Part shown: one piece after another, positions 1-8,508 of the stretch
How positions within the stretch are numbered: the first letter of the stretch is position 1
Layout of the letters: every line of letters starts with the position of its first letter
From: Myxococcales bacterium
GTDB lineage: Bacteria > Myxococcota > Polyangia > Polyangiales > Polyangiaceae
Reading direction: 5' to 3'
NCBI GenBank assembly: GCA_003151595.1
Contig: PLXW01000090.1
Coordinates: forward strand, 1-21,410
Length of the DNA: 21,410 nucleotides
The notes under the pieces: generated by a model
Seen by the model: the letters and a program-made list of their open reading frames with translations, nothing else
Told to the model about the DNA's origin: nothing
Databases searched by the model: none
Made by a program: the position numbers and the translations under genes

Positions 1-287
1 CCGTGGAAGACGACGGACCGGGCGTGCCGCCCGAGTCGCGCGAGCGAGTGTTCGATCCGTACTTCACGACGAAGAAGGACGGCACCGGCCTCGGCCTCGC
101 CATCGTGAAGAAGATCGTCGTCGAGCACGGTGGGCGGATCGACGTCACCAAGAGCGAGACGCTCGGCGGGGCGAGCTTTCGCGTCCATTTGCCCGGTCCC
201 CGATCGGTCGCGATCGCTGCCGCGCGGGAAGCACGCGACCGCGCGATCGAGAGCGGCGTGAAGCTCGACGGCGCGCCTCCGGGCTGA
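1..287 (+). CDS. Sensor histidine kinase, C-terminal ATPase part (5' truncated by window edge)
   Basis: This is the last ~95 residues of a two-component sensor kinase; the reading frame is already open at base 3 and the rest lies outside the window. What remains is the end of the HATPase_c domain. It has a G1 box (VEDDGPGVP), an F-box-like segment (FDPYFTTKKDGTG), a G2 box (GTGLGLAIVKKI) and the closing beta strands (GGASFRVHLP). A ~30-residue Ala/Arg-rich tail follows the domain. The GTG at base 3 encodes the Val just before the G1 box, so it is an internal codon and not a start. The domain binds ATP and phosphorylates a conserved His located upstream. The input signal and partner regulator cannot be told from here. 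The next gene starts 4 or 22 bp after the stop, so the two may share a transcript. Confidence 0.93.
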   Translation, partial: VEDDGPGVPPESRERVFDPYFTTKKDGTGLGLAIVKKIVVEHGGRIDVTKSETLGGASFRVHLPGPRSVAIAAAREARDRAIESGVKLDGAPPG

Positions 288-309
288 ACGCGTGCTATCG
301 AATCATTCG

Positions 310-858
310 ATGGCTTCACCGGCGGCGAACGACGACAAGACGGGCCTGACGACCGGCCTGATCATCTTCGCGGCCATCCTCGGGTTCGCATACCTGCCGA
401 AGCTGTTCGGGCACTCGTCCGAGAGCGTGCTCAACGGCAAGGATGCGCCTGACCTCGCGCTCCGGATCGTGGCCAATCCGACGACCGACTCGAACGACGT
501 CTCGCTCAGCGCGCTGCGCGGTCACGCCGTGCTGCTCGACTTCTGGGCGACGTGGTGCGGGCCGTGCCGCGCCGAAGCGCCGGTGGTCGATCGCATCTCG
601 CGGAAGTACCGCGATCAGGGGCTCGCGGTGATCGGCGTGAACACCAGCGATCAGTCGGGCACGGCGGCGCAGTACGCCAAGGGGCACGGCCTCTCGTACC
701 CGATCGCGCTCGACACGGGCGACACGGCGGCCAGTGCGTACGGCGTCGAGAGCCTGCCCACGCTCGTCGTGATCTCGAAGACCGGAAAGGTCGTCGCGTT
801 TCGCTCCGGCACCACGAGCGAATCGGAGCTCGACGAGCTCGTGAAGCGCGAGCTCTAG
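310..858 (+). CDS. Membrane-anchored TlpA/ResA-like thiol-disulfide protein
   Basis: A 182-residue thioredoxin-fold protein of the TlpA/ResA/AhpC-TSA type. One hydrophobic segment (about residues 13-30, LTTGLIIFAAILGFAYLP) serves as an uncleaved N-terminal anchor, placing the catalytic domain in the periplasm. The redox motif WCGPC is at residues 82-86 after FWAT, and the cis-Pro loop is SLPT near residue 150. Family members reduce or exchange disulfides in exported proteins or apocytochromes; the substrate here is unknown. I chose ATG 310; an in-frame GTG at 292, 4 bp after the kinase stop, would add six residues, and neither has a convincing ribosome binding site. The gene converges on the transglutaminase-like lipoprotein gene, with 10 bp between their stops. 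Many Cys-rich envelope proteins are encoded nearby, but a link to them is only inference. Confidence 0.9.
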   Translation: MASPAANDDKTGLTTGLIIFAAILGFAYLPKLFGHSSESVLNGKDAPDLALRIVANPTTDSNDVSLSALRGHAVLLDFWATWCGPCRAEAPVVDRISRKYRDQGLAVIGVNTSDQSGTAAQYAKGHGLSYPIALDTGDTAASAYGVESLPTLVVISKTGKVVAFRSGTTSESELDELVKREL

Positions 859-869
859 TCGCGCGCTTC
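843..869. terminator. Hairpin between convergent genes, possible bidirectional terminator
   Basis: A perfect 8-bp inverted repeat, GAAGCGCG (843-850) and CGCGCTTC (862-869), encloses an 11-nt loop. It covers the TAG stop of the thioredoxin gene and touches the stop of the convergent gene. There is no T-run on either side, so it is not a classic intrinsic terminator. Its position between two converging transcripts makes a terminator or transcript-end role plausible. Confidence 0.4.
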
Positions 870-3800
870 TACTTGCCGAGCGCGATCTCCCGCTCGATGA
901 GCACGTCCGCTTCCTGCGTGAACTTCTGGAACTTGGCGTACTCGCCCGGCTGAACGCGCCCCGCGGGGATGTCGACCACGCGCGCCAGCTGGATGGCGTG
1001 GCCATTCACCTCGTCGTTCACGGTCACGATCCGCTCGCCGTCGCGCACTTCGCCCTTCGGAAGCGACGCCGGCATCCGCGTTCCGTTCGGGGTCACGATC
1101 TCGAGCTTCACTTCGACGTGCGCCCACGTCGGCAACAGCAGCGGCGTCTGGCGCTGCGGCAAGGTCGCGAGGCGCGCGAGGTGCATCGGGAAGAGCGAGC
1201 TCACCACGAGCTCCGCCCCCTGCGCGCGCGCCAGGCGCGGCACTTCGAGGTGCGATCGCACGACGAGCGGCGCGGCGAGGTTCTTCGTGTTCTCGATCTT
1301 CAGGTCGCGCAGGCGCGCGCCCGGCAGGTTGTGGCCGATGAGGCGCGTCTCGACGAAGTCGTGGAGCTGACCGTCCGGGATCTTGTCGAGGACGTTGCGC
1401 ATCTGGATGCCGAGCTTGCCGTCGAAGCTCTCGGCGAGGTCGACGGTCGCCGAACCGTCGTCATGAAGATCCGCGCGCCCCTCGTACTTGATCCCGTCGA
1501 TGGCGCCGGTGCTCGTCACCGTGTCGCGCGGCGTCCCCGGACTCAGCATCACGCACGTCTGCCCGCGCTGCTCGGCGGGGACGTAGCCGTACGGCGCGAA
1601 CTTGTCGTGCACCGTCAGCCACCGGTGTTGCCCGTTTCCGAGGTCGAGGCGCAGGGCGAGCGAGTCGTAGTCGTCGACGTCGCTCATCGGCCCGATCGGC
1701 GAGAGCGCGAGTCGATCCTTCACCAGGCCGAGCTCGATCGGCACGCCGAGCTCGCGCATCAAATGGAGGAACGCGCTCTGCCTCGACCCGCTCCGGCCGA
1801 TGACGACCTTGCGTCCGTCTTTCTCTTGTCCGTCTTCGACGTGCTCGAGCACCCAGTCGTAGACGGCGCGTGCGCGCTCGTCGCGCTTCGCTTCCGGAAT
1901 CCCCTTCACGATCTCCTGCGCCCGCGCCCGCACGCGCGGATCGAGCGGCGTCGTGTCTTGCCCGAGATCGACGTAGCGCGCGACCGTGTCTTCGAGCGTC
2001 ACGCCCCAGCCGAGTCTCACGCTCGGCAGGTACTCCTGCGGCGGCGCGGCCTCGGGCTCCTCGGGCGCCGGCGGTGAGTCCTCGACCAGCCATCGTCGCT
2101 CGCGGAACGTCGGCCCCACGTCGCGCTGCTGCGGCGCGGGAACGTTGCCGCGCGTCTCCATGTCGAGCTTCTTGTCCTTCGGCGTGATGACGACGAACTC
2201 GCTCCGCCAGTACCCCTTGTCGGCCTCGCGGAAGAACCACGTCGGCCCGTGGTAGCGCTTCCCTTTGCTCCCATCGCCGGCCTCGGGCGAGATGTGCTCG
2301 ATCTCGACGTAGTCGCCGACCTCGAGGTTCGGCATGGTGAGCGTCGGCTTCCCTTCGACCGGCTCGGGCTCGAGCTGCGTGCCGTCGGGCTTGATCACGC
2401 GGATGCGAAGGACCAGCCCCGCGGGCTGCTGCTGCTCGCTCTCACGGCCGATCTCTTCTTGCGACTGGATGCGCAGGATCTCGTGCTCGAGCATGTCGCT
2501 CGAACCGTCCGGATGAACCCACAGCGCGGAGTAGTCGAGCACGCGCGCCGCGGTGCCATCCATGTGATGGCCCTTCTTCTCCCACGCCTCGAAGTCGCGG
2601 ATCTGCTTCTTGCCGTCGAGTCGCCACGGCTCGAGGTAGGTCGCCCCTTCGAGCAGATCGATCGCATCGCGCAGCTCGCTCGCCTTCGCGCCGACCGCCA
2701 GCGCGTCGGCCAGCGCCTTTCGCAGCGCGCGCAGATCTCCCTTCGCGAACTTCGCGTCCGCGAGATCGAACCGCGCCGACGAGTCGAGCGGGTTCTTCGC
2801 CAGCGCCTTCTCCAGCTGCGCCGCCGCCGCGCTCGGATCGCCCGCGCGCGCCAGCACGTCGCCGATGCGCGCCGCGATCTCTTTCCGATCGGGCCGTCGC
2901 TTCTGCAAGCGATCGAGCTCGGCGATGGCCCCCTTCCAGTCATGCCGCGCGATCGCGCGATCGAGATCGACCTCCGAGTCGGGATCGAGCTTCTTGATCC
3001 GCGCGGCGATGGCGTCGGCCTCCGAGACCGGCCCCTGCTGATCGAGCGCTTCGAGATCGAGCCGCAGCGCGCTCACGTCGTCCGGGAACCGCGCCGCGAG
3101 ATCGTTGAGCGCGCGGAGCCGCTCGCCCTGCCACCCGAGCCGCGCGTACGTGGTCGCCAGCTGCTCGTGCACTTCGGGCTGATTGGTGAACTTGGCGGCG
3201 AGCAGTCGCAAAGGCTCGACGGTCTCGACGAGCCCCTTCTGCTCTCCCTCGTCGAGAATGAGCCACGCCTGCGGGTACCAGAGCCCCGGGTCGGCCTTGA
3301 GCGCGCGCGTCTCCAGCTCTTTCTCGGCCCGCGCGCGGATCTCGTTCGGCGACGCCGAGTCGCGCTGCGCGTACAGCGCGGCCTCTTGCAGCGCGGCCCC
3401 CGCGGCGTTCGAAGGCGCCACGAGCGGATCGACCAGCACCGTCGCCACGTCGTCCATTCCATCGATGTGCGCGGCGTACGACGCCAGCCACGTCTCGAGC
3501 GGCGACGACGCGTGCTCGGCCTTCACGATGGCGTCGATCGGGTTCGGATCGTGGAGGACCGTCGGCGGCAAGATGGCGTACGGCGCGCGCGTGTCCGGGT
3601 CGGTGGCCACGTCGGCCGGCGCGCCGTCGAGCTGGAGCAAGCGCACCGTCGCCGACTCGCCGAGCAAGCGCGCGACGACGCGATGACGCCCCGGTCCGAC
3701 GTGCACCGCGACGCCGAAGCGCTGCCACGTCCCCCAGTCGTCGAGCGAGCGCTCGAGCACCCTCGTGTCGTCGACCCACACGGCGAGCGCGCCCGAGACG

Positions 3801-4648
3801 GCGATGAGCAGGTCGCGATCGCTCTTCGTCGTGAAGAACGACTGCGCGTAGAAGACGCCGTCTTCCATGTGCTCGGCGGTCGTCACCAGGCACCGCGCCT
3901 GCTCCGTGCGCAGCACGTGCGGCACCGACCCGCGCAACGGATCGGGCTTCCACGACGGCGGCCACGGCCCCGGCTTCTCCGCGTCGAACGAGCGACGTCG
4001 ATCGAGCTCCGACCCGTGACCGAACGGCCCCGCGAGCTGCACGCCCGACGCGCACCCCGATCGCTTCTTCACGAGCGCGTCGTAGGCGTCGCCCGTCGCG
4101 CGCGCCTTGTCGAACGCCTCGGCGATCGACCACTCCGCGAGCTCCGCCGCCGCGCGCCAGCCGATGCGCCCGGGATCGCCCACGAGCGGACCGAGCTTCG
4201 CTTCATGGTGCGCGTACAGCTCGCTGACTGCGCCACGCAGCCCGAGCAGGTGGTGCATCGCGTACCAGGAGGCGAGCTCGGTCAATGGATCGTCGCTCGT
4301 GCGGGCGGCGACGATCGCATCGACGTACGCCTCGGCCGCCGACTGCGGCGCGCCGTGCGCTTCGTCATCGACGGCGCGCGCGAGGTTCGCCCACATGCCG
4401 GCGTGCTTCACCCCTTCGAGCTTCTTTCGCGCCCGCTGCGCCTCGCTCACCGTGCCGCCCGGCGCGAAGGTCTCGGCCAGCAACCACTGGCCGATCACTT
4501 CGCCGTCGCTCGATCCCTCGCCCGCGTTGCGCAGCGACGTCGCGCTCGCCGGCGCGGTCGCCTCGTGCGCGTGCATCGCGCTGCCGCAGGCGCTCGTCGC
4601 GATCGCCGCCGCCAGGATCCAGATCGATCGCGCGCGCATCCGCATCAT
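869..4648 (-). CDS. DUF3857/transglutaminase-like giant lipoprotein with degenerate active site
   Basis: A 1259-residue predicted lipoprotein. The signal peptide (MMRMRARSIWILAAAIATSA) ends in a lipobox-like TSAC with Cys21. The order of parts is: helical region (40-200), a beta-sandwich-like stretch beginning with a GPFG motif (205-345), TPR-like helices (380-670), DUF3857 (about 700-870), a transglutaminase-core-like domain (about 905-1020) and a beta-rich C-terminus. The upstream paralogue has GDC at the catalytic Cys; here the matching segment reads GRS (Ser953), and the catalytic His is replaced by Ser996. The 43-residue spacing between the two sites is identical in both proteins. An Asp (1015) is kept. 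Peptidase or transglutaminase activity is therefore unlikely, and a binding or scaffold role is inferred. The start is ATG 4648, preceded by purine-rich AAGAAAGA and overlapping the upstream TGA by 4 nt, which implies translational coupling. The open frame continues further upstream but the added sequence is Arg/Ala shadow translation. Confidence 0.9.
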   Translation of the reverse strand: MMRMRARSIWILAAAIATSACGSAMHAHEATAPASATSLRNAGEGSSDGEVIGQWLLAETFAPGGTVSEAQRARKKLEGVKHAGMWANLARAVDDEAHGAPQSAAEAYVDAIVAARTSDDPLTELASWYAMHHLLGLRGAVSELYAHHEAKLGPLVGDPGRIGWRAAAELAEWSIAEAFDKARATGDAYDALVKKRSGCASGVQLAGPFGHGSELDRRRSFDAEKPGPWPPSWKPDPLRGSVPHVLRTEQARCLVTTAEHMEDGVFYAQSFFTTKSDRDLLIAVSGALAVWVDDTRVLERSLDDWGTWQRFGVAVHVGPGRHRVVARLLGESATVRLLQLDGAPADVATDPDTRAPYAILPPTVLHDPNPIDAIVKAEHASSPLETWLASYAAHIDGMDDVATVLVDPLVAPSNAAGAALQEAALYAQRDSASPNEIRARAEKELETRALKADPGLWYPQAWLILDEGEQKGLVETVEPLRLLAAKFTNQPEVHEQLATTYARLGWQGERLRALNDLAARFPDDVSALRLDLEALDQQGPVSEADAIAARIKKLDPDSEVDLDRAIARHDWKGAIAELDRLQKRRPDRKEIAARIGDVLARAGDPSAAAAQLEKALAKNPLDSSARFDLADAKFAKGDLRALRKALADALAVGAKASELRDAIDLLEGATYLEPWRLDGKKQIRDFEAWEKKGHHMDGTAARVLDYSALWVHPDGSSDMLEHEILRIQSQEEIGRESEQQQPAGLVLRIRVIKPDGTQLEPEPVEGKPTLTMPNLEVGDYVEIEHISPEAGDGSKGKRYHGPTWFFREADKGYWRSEFVVITPKDKKLDMETRGNVPAPQQRDVGPTFRERRWLVEDSPPAPEEPEAAPPQEYLPSVRLGWGVTLEDTVARYVDLGQDTTPLDPRVRARAQEIVKGIPEAKRDERARAVYDWVLEHVEDGQEKDGRKVVIGRSGSRQSAFLHLMRELGVPIELGLVKDRLALSPIGPMSDVDDYDSLALRLDLGNGQHRWLTVHDKFAPYGYVPAEQRGQTCVMLSPGTPRDTVTSTGAIDGIKYEGRADLHDDGSATVDLAESFDGKLGIQMRNVLDKIPDGQLHDFVETRLIGHNLPGARLRDLKIENTKNLAAPLVVRSHLEVPRLARAQGAELVVSSLFPMHLARLATLPQRQTPLLLPTWAHVEVKLEIVTPNGTRMPASLPKGEVRDGERIVTVNDEVNGHAIQLARVVDIPAGRVQPGEYAKFQKFTQEADVLIEREIALGK

Positions 4649-7600
4649 TCTTTCTTCGCGGACGTCGCGACGATGAGTCGCTGCGAGAGCGCGCGATCGA
4701 CCTGCTCGCACCACGCGCGCAACGCGGGGTAATCCGCGACCGGCACGCGCAGCTTGGTCATGGCCAGCGACGACTTCACGTGCACCGCGTTCGCCGTCGT
4801 CTCCACCGTCAGCGAGAACCTCCCGAACGGGCTCGGCAGATCGATCGCCTTGGGCGCGCTGGCCACGCGCGCCCCCGGCGCGAGCTTCACCGTCCAGTCG
4901 TTCTCGGTGGTGCTCTGCGCGTAGAGCCGCACGTCGAGCTTCCGCGACGACAGCGCCGCGAACTCCCGCACCATGTGCTCGCTCGGCCCCACCGGCACGC
5001 TCAGCGTCTCGCCTTCCTTGCGCGCGAACTGCGCCGACTTGCCGTGCGCGTGCAACGTCACGCTCTTCTCGAGGTCCTCGAGATCGCCCGCGTCGATCTT
5101 GTCGAGCGCCAGCCCGGCGAACTCCGCCCCCAGGTCCTCCTGCACGCGCTGCTTCCGCGTCGACTCCGCGTGGTACCGCGCGCGCCACGATCCCGCCGAC
5201 ACGCCCGACACGTCCGTGCGCCAGTCGATCGTCGCCGTCCCGTCGCCGCCGATCGTCGCTTCCACTTTCTTCGTGGTCACGCTCTCGCTCGCCGGCGGAT
5301 CCGGCAGGTGCACGAGCTTCGGGTGCCCTTCGTTCACTTGCAGCGCCAGCGCGTTCCGATCCATCGCCGGCAGCTCACGCGAGCCGGTGAACTCCGCCGT
5401 TCCATCGAGGTACAGATCGAGCGACGGCACGTACGCGATGGCGTGATCGAACGGCGCGAGGCTCGCCGGATCCGTATCGAAGTCGCCGCGGTTCTGCGTC
5501 CGCACGATCACGATCGTGGCCTTGATGCCTGCCTCCTTCAGCATCGTGACGATGAGCGTCGCCTTGTCTTTGCAGTCGCCGAACCCGCGCGCGAAGATCT
5601 GCGCGCATCGGTACGGCTTGAACCCGTGGATCCCGAACTCGAGCGCCACGTAGCGCGTCTTCGTGACCACGTAGTCGTAGACCGCGCGCACCTTCTCGTC
5701 GTCGGTCTTCAGCCCCTTGGTCACGTCGGCGACGCGCCTTCGCACCTCGTCGTCGGCCACGAACTGGTCCTTCACGAGGCCCCAGTACCAGCGCCCCATG
5801 TCGTCCCACGACTTGTAGGTCGACACGTGCACGTGCCCGAGGATCTCGCTGTACGGCGGCTGCAACGCCTCGGGCGTGATCGGCGGGACGTTCTGCGCGA
5901 CGAAGTGGAACACCTGGGTATCGCCGGCGTCCTCGCGCGTCTCGGTCATCCCGGGCACGTTCGGCTTGTTGAAATAGAACGTGCGGCTCTTCGGCGTGAT
6001 GAGCACGTACTCGGCGCGCGCGATCGGCTCGCTCGATTGCATCGTCGACACTTCGCCGAAGTAATCCGCGAATGCGTTCCGCGGCGCGACGTCCTCCACG
6101 CGGTACTGGAGCTCGACGACGTCGCCGGCGTGCAACCGCGGGAAGCGCACGTAGTACGCGCGCGCGCTGGTGTACGTCGCGATCTCCGGATCGTTGGCTG
6201 CCCCTTCGCCGCTCTCGACCGCTTCGTCGATCTTCCCGTCGGCGCGGTACACGTGCGCCCCGCGCAGCTGCACGGCCTCGCTGTCCGCTTCGAACCCGAA
6301 CCCGTAGTCGCGCGCCTCGGTCGCGGCCGAGTCGGTCAGCGGTTGAAACACGATCTGCCGGAAGCGACTCGCCAGCCCGTTCGGGAACACGGTGCTCACG
6401 GTGAGATCGACGAGCGTGCGGCGATTCTGTCCGCTGGCCGGCGCGCTCCGCTGCGCGAGGAACTCGGACGACGGACGCGCGTACTTCTCGTCGGGCCGCG
6501 GTTTGCTCGGCTCGGTGTGCGCGACATACTCGCGGACGTCCTTCTCTTGCGGCTTCAGCTCGAGCACGCGACGGAGCAAACGGATCTGCTCGTCAGCGCG
6601 CCCCATCACGCCGTAGGCGTCGGCCAGCTCCTTCATCGTGTCGGTGTCTTCGGGCGCGAGATCGAGCGCGCGCTTGTACATCGCCACCGCGTGCGGCCGG
6701 TCACCCAGCTCCAGGTACTCGCGCGCCGCGTACCGGAGGACGGCCGACTCGTCGGGGTTCATCGCCAGCAGCCGATCGATCCATCGCGCCGCCGTCGCCG
6801 GGTCTCTCCGCGCGATCGCCAAGTCGATCCGCCGCGTCACTCCGGGGTCGTCGAAGCGAAGCGCCGAGTAGCGCTCCTCCATCTCGTCGGCTTCCGTCGA
6901 GCGGTTTTCGGCGCGCAGCGCGTCGACCATGGCGCGCACGAAGCCCACGCTGCGCGGTCGACGATCGAGCGCGCGTCGCAAGAAGACGAGCGCCGTCTCG
7001 TGAAGCCCCGCCTCCGAATACAGATCGTGACGCACCAGCGTCGCCGCCACGTTGTCCGGATCGAGCGCCAGCACGCGATCGTAGAACGGGATCGCATCGC
7101 GCCAGTTCGCGCCGCCGCGCGCATGCGCCGCGCGGGCGAGGAGCACGTCGATTCGCTCGTCGACCGGCGTCTGCGCGTTCACCCGCGACTCCGCTTTGTC
7201 GATCCACGACGCGCGCTGGTTGCGCCCTTCGGCCAGCTCGCTCGCCAGGAGCAAGCGCTCCACGGTCGGCGCCTTCTCGGCCGCCTTCGTCGCCAGCTGC
7301 CGCGCGATGTGCTCGCTCGGATCGTCCCCCTGCGTGAACATCAGGTACCGCGCGTACGACTCCAGCGTCGCCGGATCACCCGACTTCGACGCCCGCTCGA
7401 ACGCCTGCAGTGGCCCTTCCACGTGCCCTGCCGGCGCGGCGACCTTCGCCGGAAGCGTCTTCGCCGCGGCCGCCGCGCGGAACGCGGGATCCATGCTCCG
7501 GATCGGATCATCGTCCGTCTCGATGTTCGCGTCGGGCGCACCGTCGGGCCCCGCGAGTCGGAGCGAGAGCATCGGCGAGTCGTCGTCGCCGCACACTTTG

Positions 7601-8391
7601 ACGAGCATGCGGTTCCAGCCGCTGTTCATCGTCACCGTGGTCGCGAGCCGATCGGAGTCGAGCGAGCGGTACTTGTCGTCGCTCATCACCTCGGCGCCGT
7701 TCCACCACACGCGCGTGGCCCCGGCGGTCCCGGCCCAGATCGAGATGGGTCGCGCCGGCACGGCGTGCTTCTGCGAGCGGGCGTCGCGCACGAACGTCTC
7801 GGCGTACGCGCACACCTTCTCGCTCGGGCGAACGAGCGCGCCCATGTCGAGCCACCCGAAGCTGGCGACGTTCGGCGCCACGCGCCAGTGCACCGTCCGC
7901 TCTTTTCCTTCGTACGCGTGCGCCACGAGGATCGGCTGCGCGCGCTCTGCTTCCGGCGCGAACGCCCGCTCGAAGCCGCTCTTCCCTTCGTTGTCGAAGG
8001 GCCCCACGACGAGCCACCTCCGCACGTACCCCAGCGCCGCCACGCGCGAGCGCGCGCCGTCGAGATCCCCGCGCCGCCGCCGCGCGTACGCCTCGAGCAG
8101 CCCCGCGTACGACCGCACCGGCGCCGCCACGTGCGCGTCGCTCGCCACTTCGCGGATCGCTTCTTCGACGCGCGCCGGGTCCCCTTGATCCCACTCGCGC
8201 CACAGGCGACGAAGCGCGACGTACGCCGCAGGCCCGGTCGCTCTCTGCGCGTCCGCGCGAAGCTGATCGACCTTCGTGAGCGCCGTCCCCGCGTCCGCGC
8301 GCGCCTCGGGCACGAGCGGGGCGATCGAGGCGGTCACGGCGAGCGCGCCGGTCAGGGCGATCGCGATTTTCGGGCGTGGTCGTTGACTCAC
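4645..8391 (-). CDS. Secreted TPR / DUF3857 / transglutaminase-like protein, intact triad
   Basis: A 1248-residue exported protein. The signal peptide (KIAIALTGALAVTASIAPLV) probably ends at ARA|DAG near residue 32. Next come a helical region, a GPFD-initiated beta-sandwich-like module (about 128-285), TPR-like repeats (about 330-625), DUF3857 (about 650-830) and a transglutaminase core (about 890-1005). The core has GFGDCKDKA with Cys940, FDHAIAY with His983 and LYLDG with Asp996, the usual Cys-His-Asp triad. A beta-rich C-terminal region follows. The family pairs DUF3857 with a papain-fold transglutaminase core; bacterial members are thought to cleave or crosslink peptides or proteins at the envelope, but the substrate is unknown. 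The start is GTG 8391, with GAGGG a few bases upstream and the signal peptide immediately after; the frame stays open further upstream without coding character. It is first in a two-gene unit, and its stop TGA overlaps the ATG of the paralogue. Confidence 0.92.
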   Translation of the reverse strand: MSQRPRPKIAIALTGALAVTASIAPLVPEARADAGTALTKVDQLRADAQRATGPAAYVALRRLWREWDQGDPARVEEAIREVASDAHVAAPVRSYAGLLEAYARRRRGDLDGARSRVAALGYVRRWLVVGPFDNEGKSGFERAFAPEAERAQPILVAHAYEGKERTVHWRVAPNVASFGWLDMGALVRPSEKVCAYAETFVRDARSQKHAVPARPISIWAGTAGATRVWWNGAEVMSDDKYRSLDSDRLATTVTMNSGWNRMLVKVCGDDDSPMLSLRLAGPDGAPDANIETDDDPIRSMDPAFRAAAAAKTLPAKVAAPAGHVEGPLQAFERASKSGDPATLESYARYLMFTQGDDPSEHIARQLATKAAEKAPTVERLLLASELAEGRNQRASWIDKAESRVNAQTPVDERIDVLLARAAHARGGANWRDAIPFYDRVLALDPDNVAATLVRHDLYSEAGLHETALVFLRRALDRRPRSVGFVRAMVDALRAENRSTEADEMEERYSALRFDDPGVTRRIDLAIARRDPATAARWIDRLLAMNPDESAVLRYAAREYLELGDRPHAVAMYKRALDLAPEDTDTMKELADAYGVMGRADEQIRLLRRVLELKPQEKDVREYVAHTEPSKPRPDEKYARPSSEFLAQRSAPASGQNRRTLVDLTVSTVFPNGLASRFRQIVFQPLTDSAATEARDYGFGFEADSEAVQLRGAHVYRADGKIDEAVESGEGAANDPEIATYTSARAYYVRFPRLHAGDVVELQYRVEDVAPRNAFADYFGEVSTMQSSEPIARAEYVLITPKSRTFYFNKPNVPGMTETREDAGDTQVFHFVAQNVPPITPEALQPPYSEILGHVHVSTYKSWDDMGRWYWGLVKDQFVADDEVRRRVADVTKGLKTDDEKVRAVYDYVVTKTRYVALEFGIHGFKPYRCAQIFARGFGDCKDKATLIVTMLKEAGIKATIVIVRTQNRGDFDTDPASLAPFDHAIAYVPSLDLYLDGTAEFTGSRELPAMDRNALALQVNEGHPKLVHLPDPPASESVTTKKVEATIGGDGTATIDWRTDVSGVSAGSWRARYHAESTRKQRVQEDLGAEFAGLALDKIDAGDLEDLEKSVTLHAHGKSAQFARKEGETLSVPVGPSEHMVREFAALSSRKLDVRLYAQSTTENDWTVKLAPGARVASAPKAIDLPSPFGRFSLTVETTANAVHVKSSLAMTKLRVPVADYPALRAWCEQVDRALSQRLIVATSAKKE

Positions 8392-8508
8392 GAGACCCTC
8401 GTTGTCGTGGCTCTGCGAGGCTCCGTCAAGGAATTGCCTGCTGCGGTCGCGCGTTCCTCCTCCCGAAACGTGGCGACGCGCACCCGAACAGGCTAATGGT
8501 CCGGCCAA
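8392..8508. promoter_or_regulatory. Divergent intergenic region between the transglutaminase pair and the prenyltransferase cluster
   Basis: These 117 bp separate two divergently read gene sets, so at least one promoter for each direction is expected here. I see GAGGG next to the leftward GTG at 8391 as a ribosome binding site. I find no sigma-54-type GG-N10-GC element and no convincing -35/-10 pair. An ATG at 8496 is out of frame with the rightward gene. Confidence 0.4.

Noticed and set aside
4649..5188. N-terminal extension of the degenerate transglutaminase lipoprotein
   Set aside because: It is Ala/Arg/Gly-rich shadow translation of the upstream gene; the lipoprotein signal begins at 4648 with a ribosome binding site.
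4285..8496. A 1403-codon open frame on the plus strand opposite the transglutaminase gene, and a similar 827-codon frame at 2249-4732
   Set aside because: The translations are Arg/His/Leu-rich with no domain or signal, lie antisense to clearly coding genes, and are explained by high GC in third codon positions removing stop codons.
8392..8508. Sigma-54 promoter that could be served by the NtrC-type regulator
   Set aside because: No GG-N10-GC arrangement was found; near matches such as GGAATTGCC have the wrong spacing.
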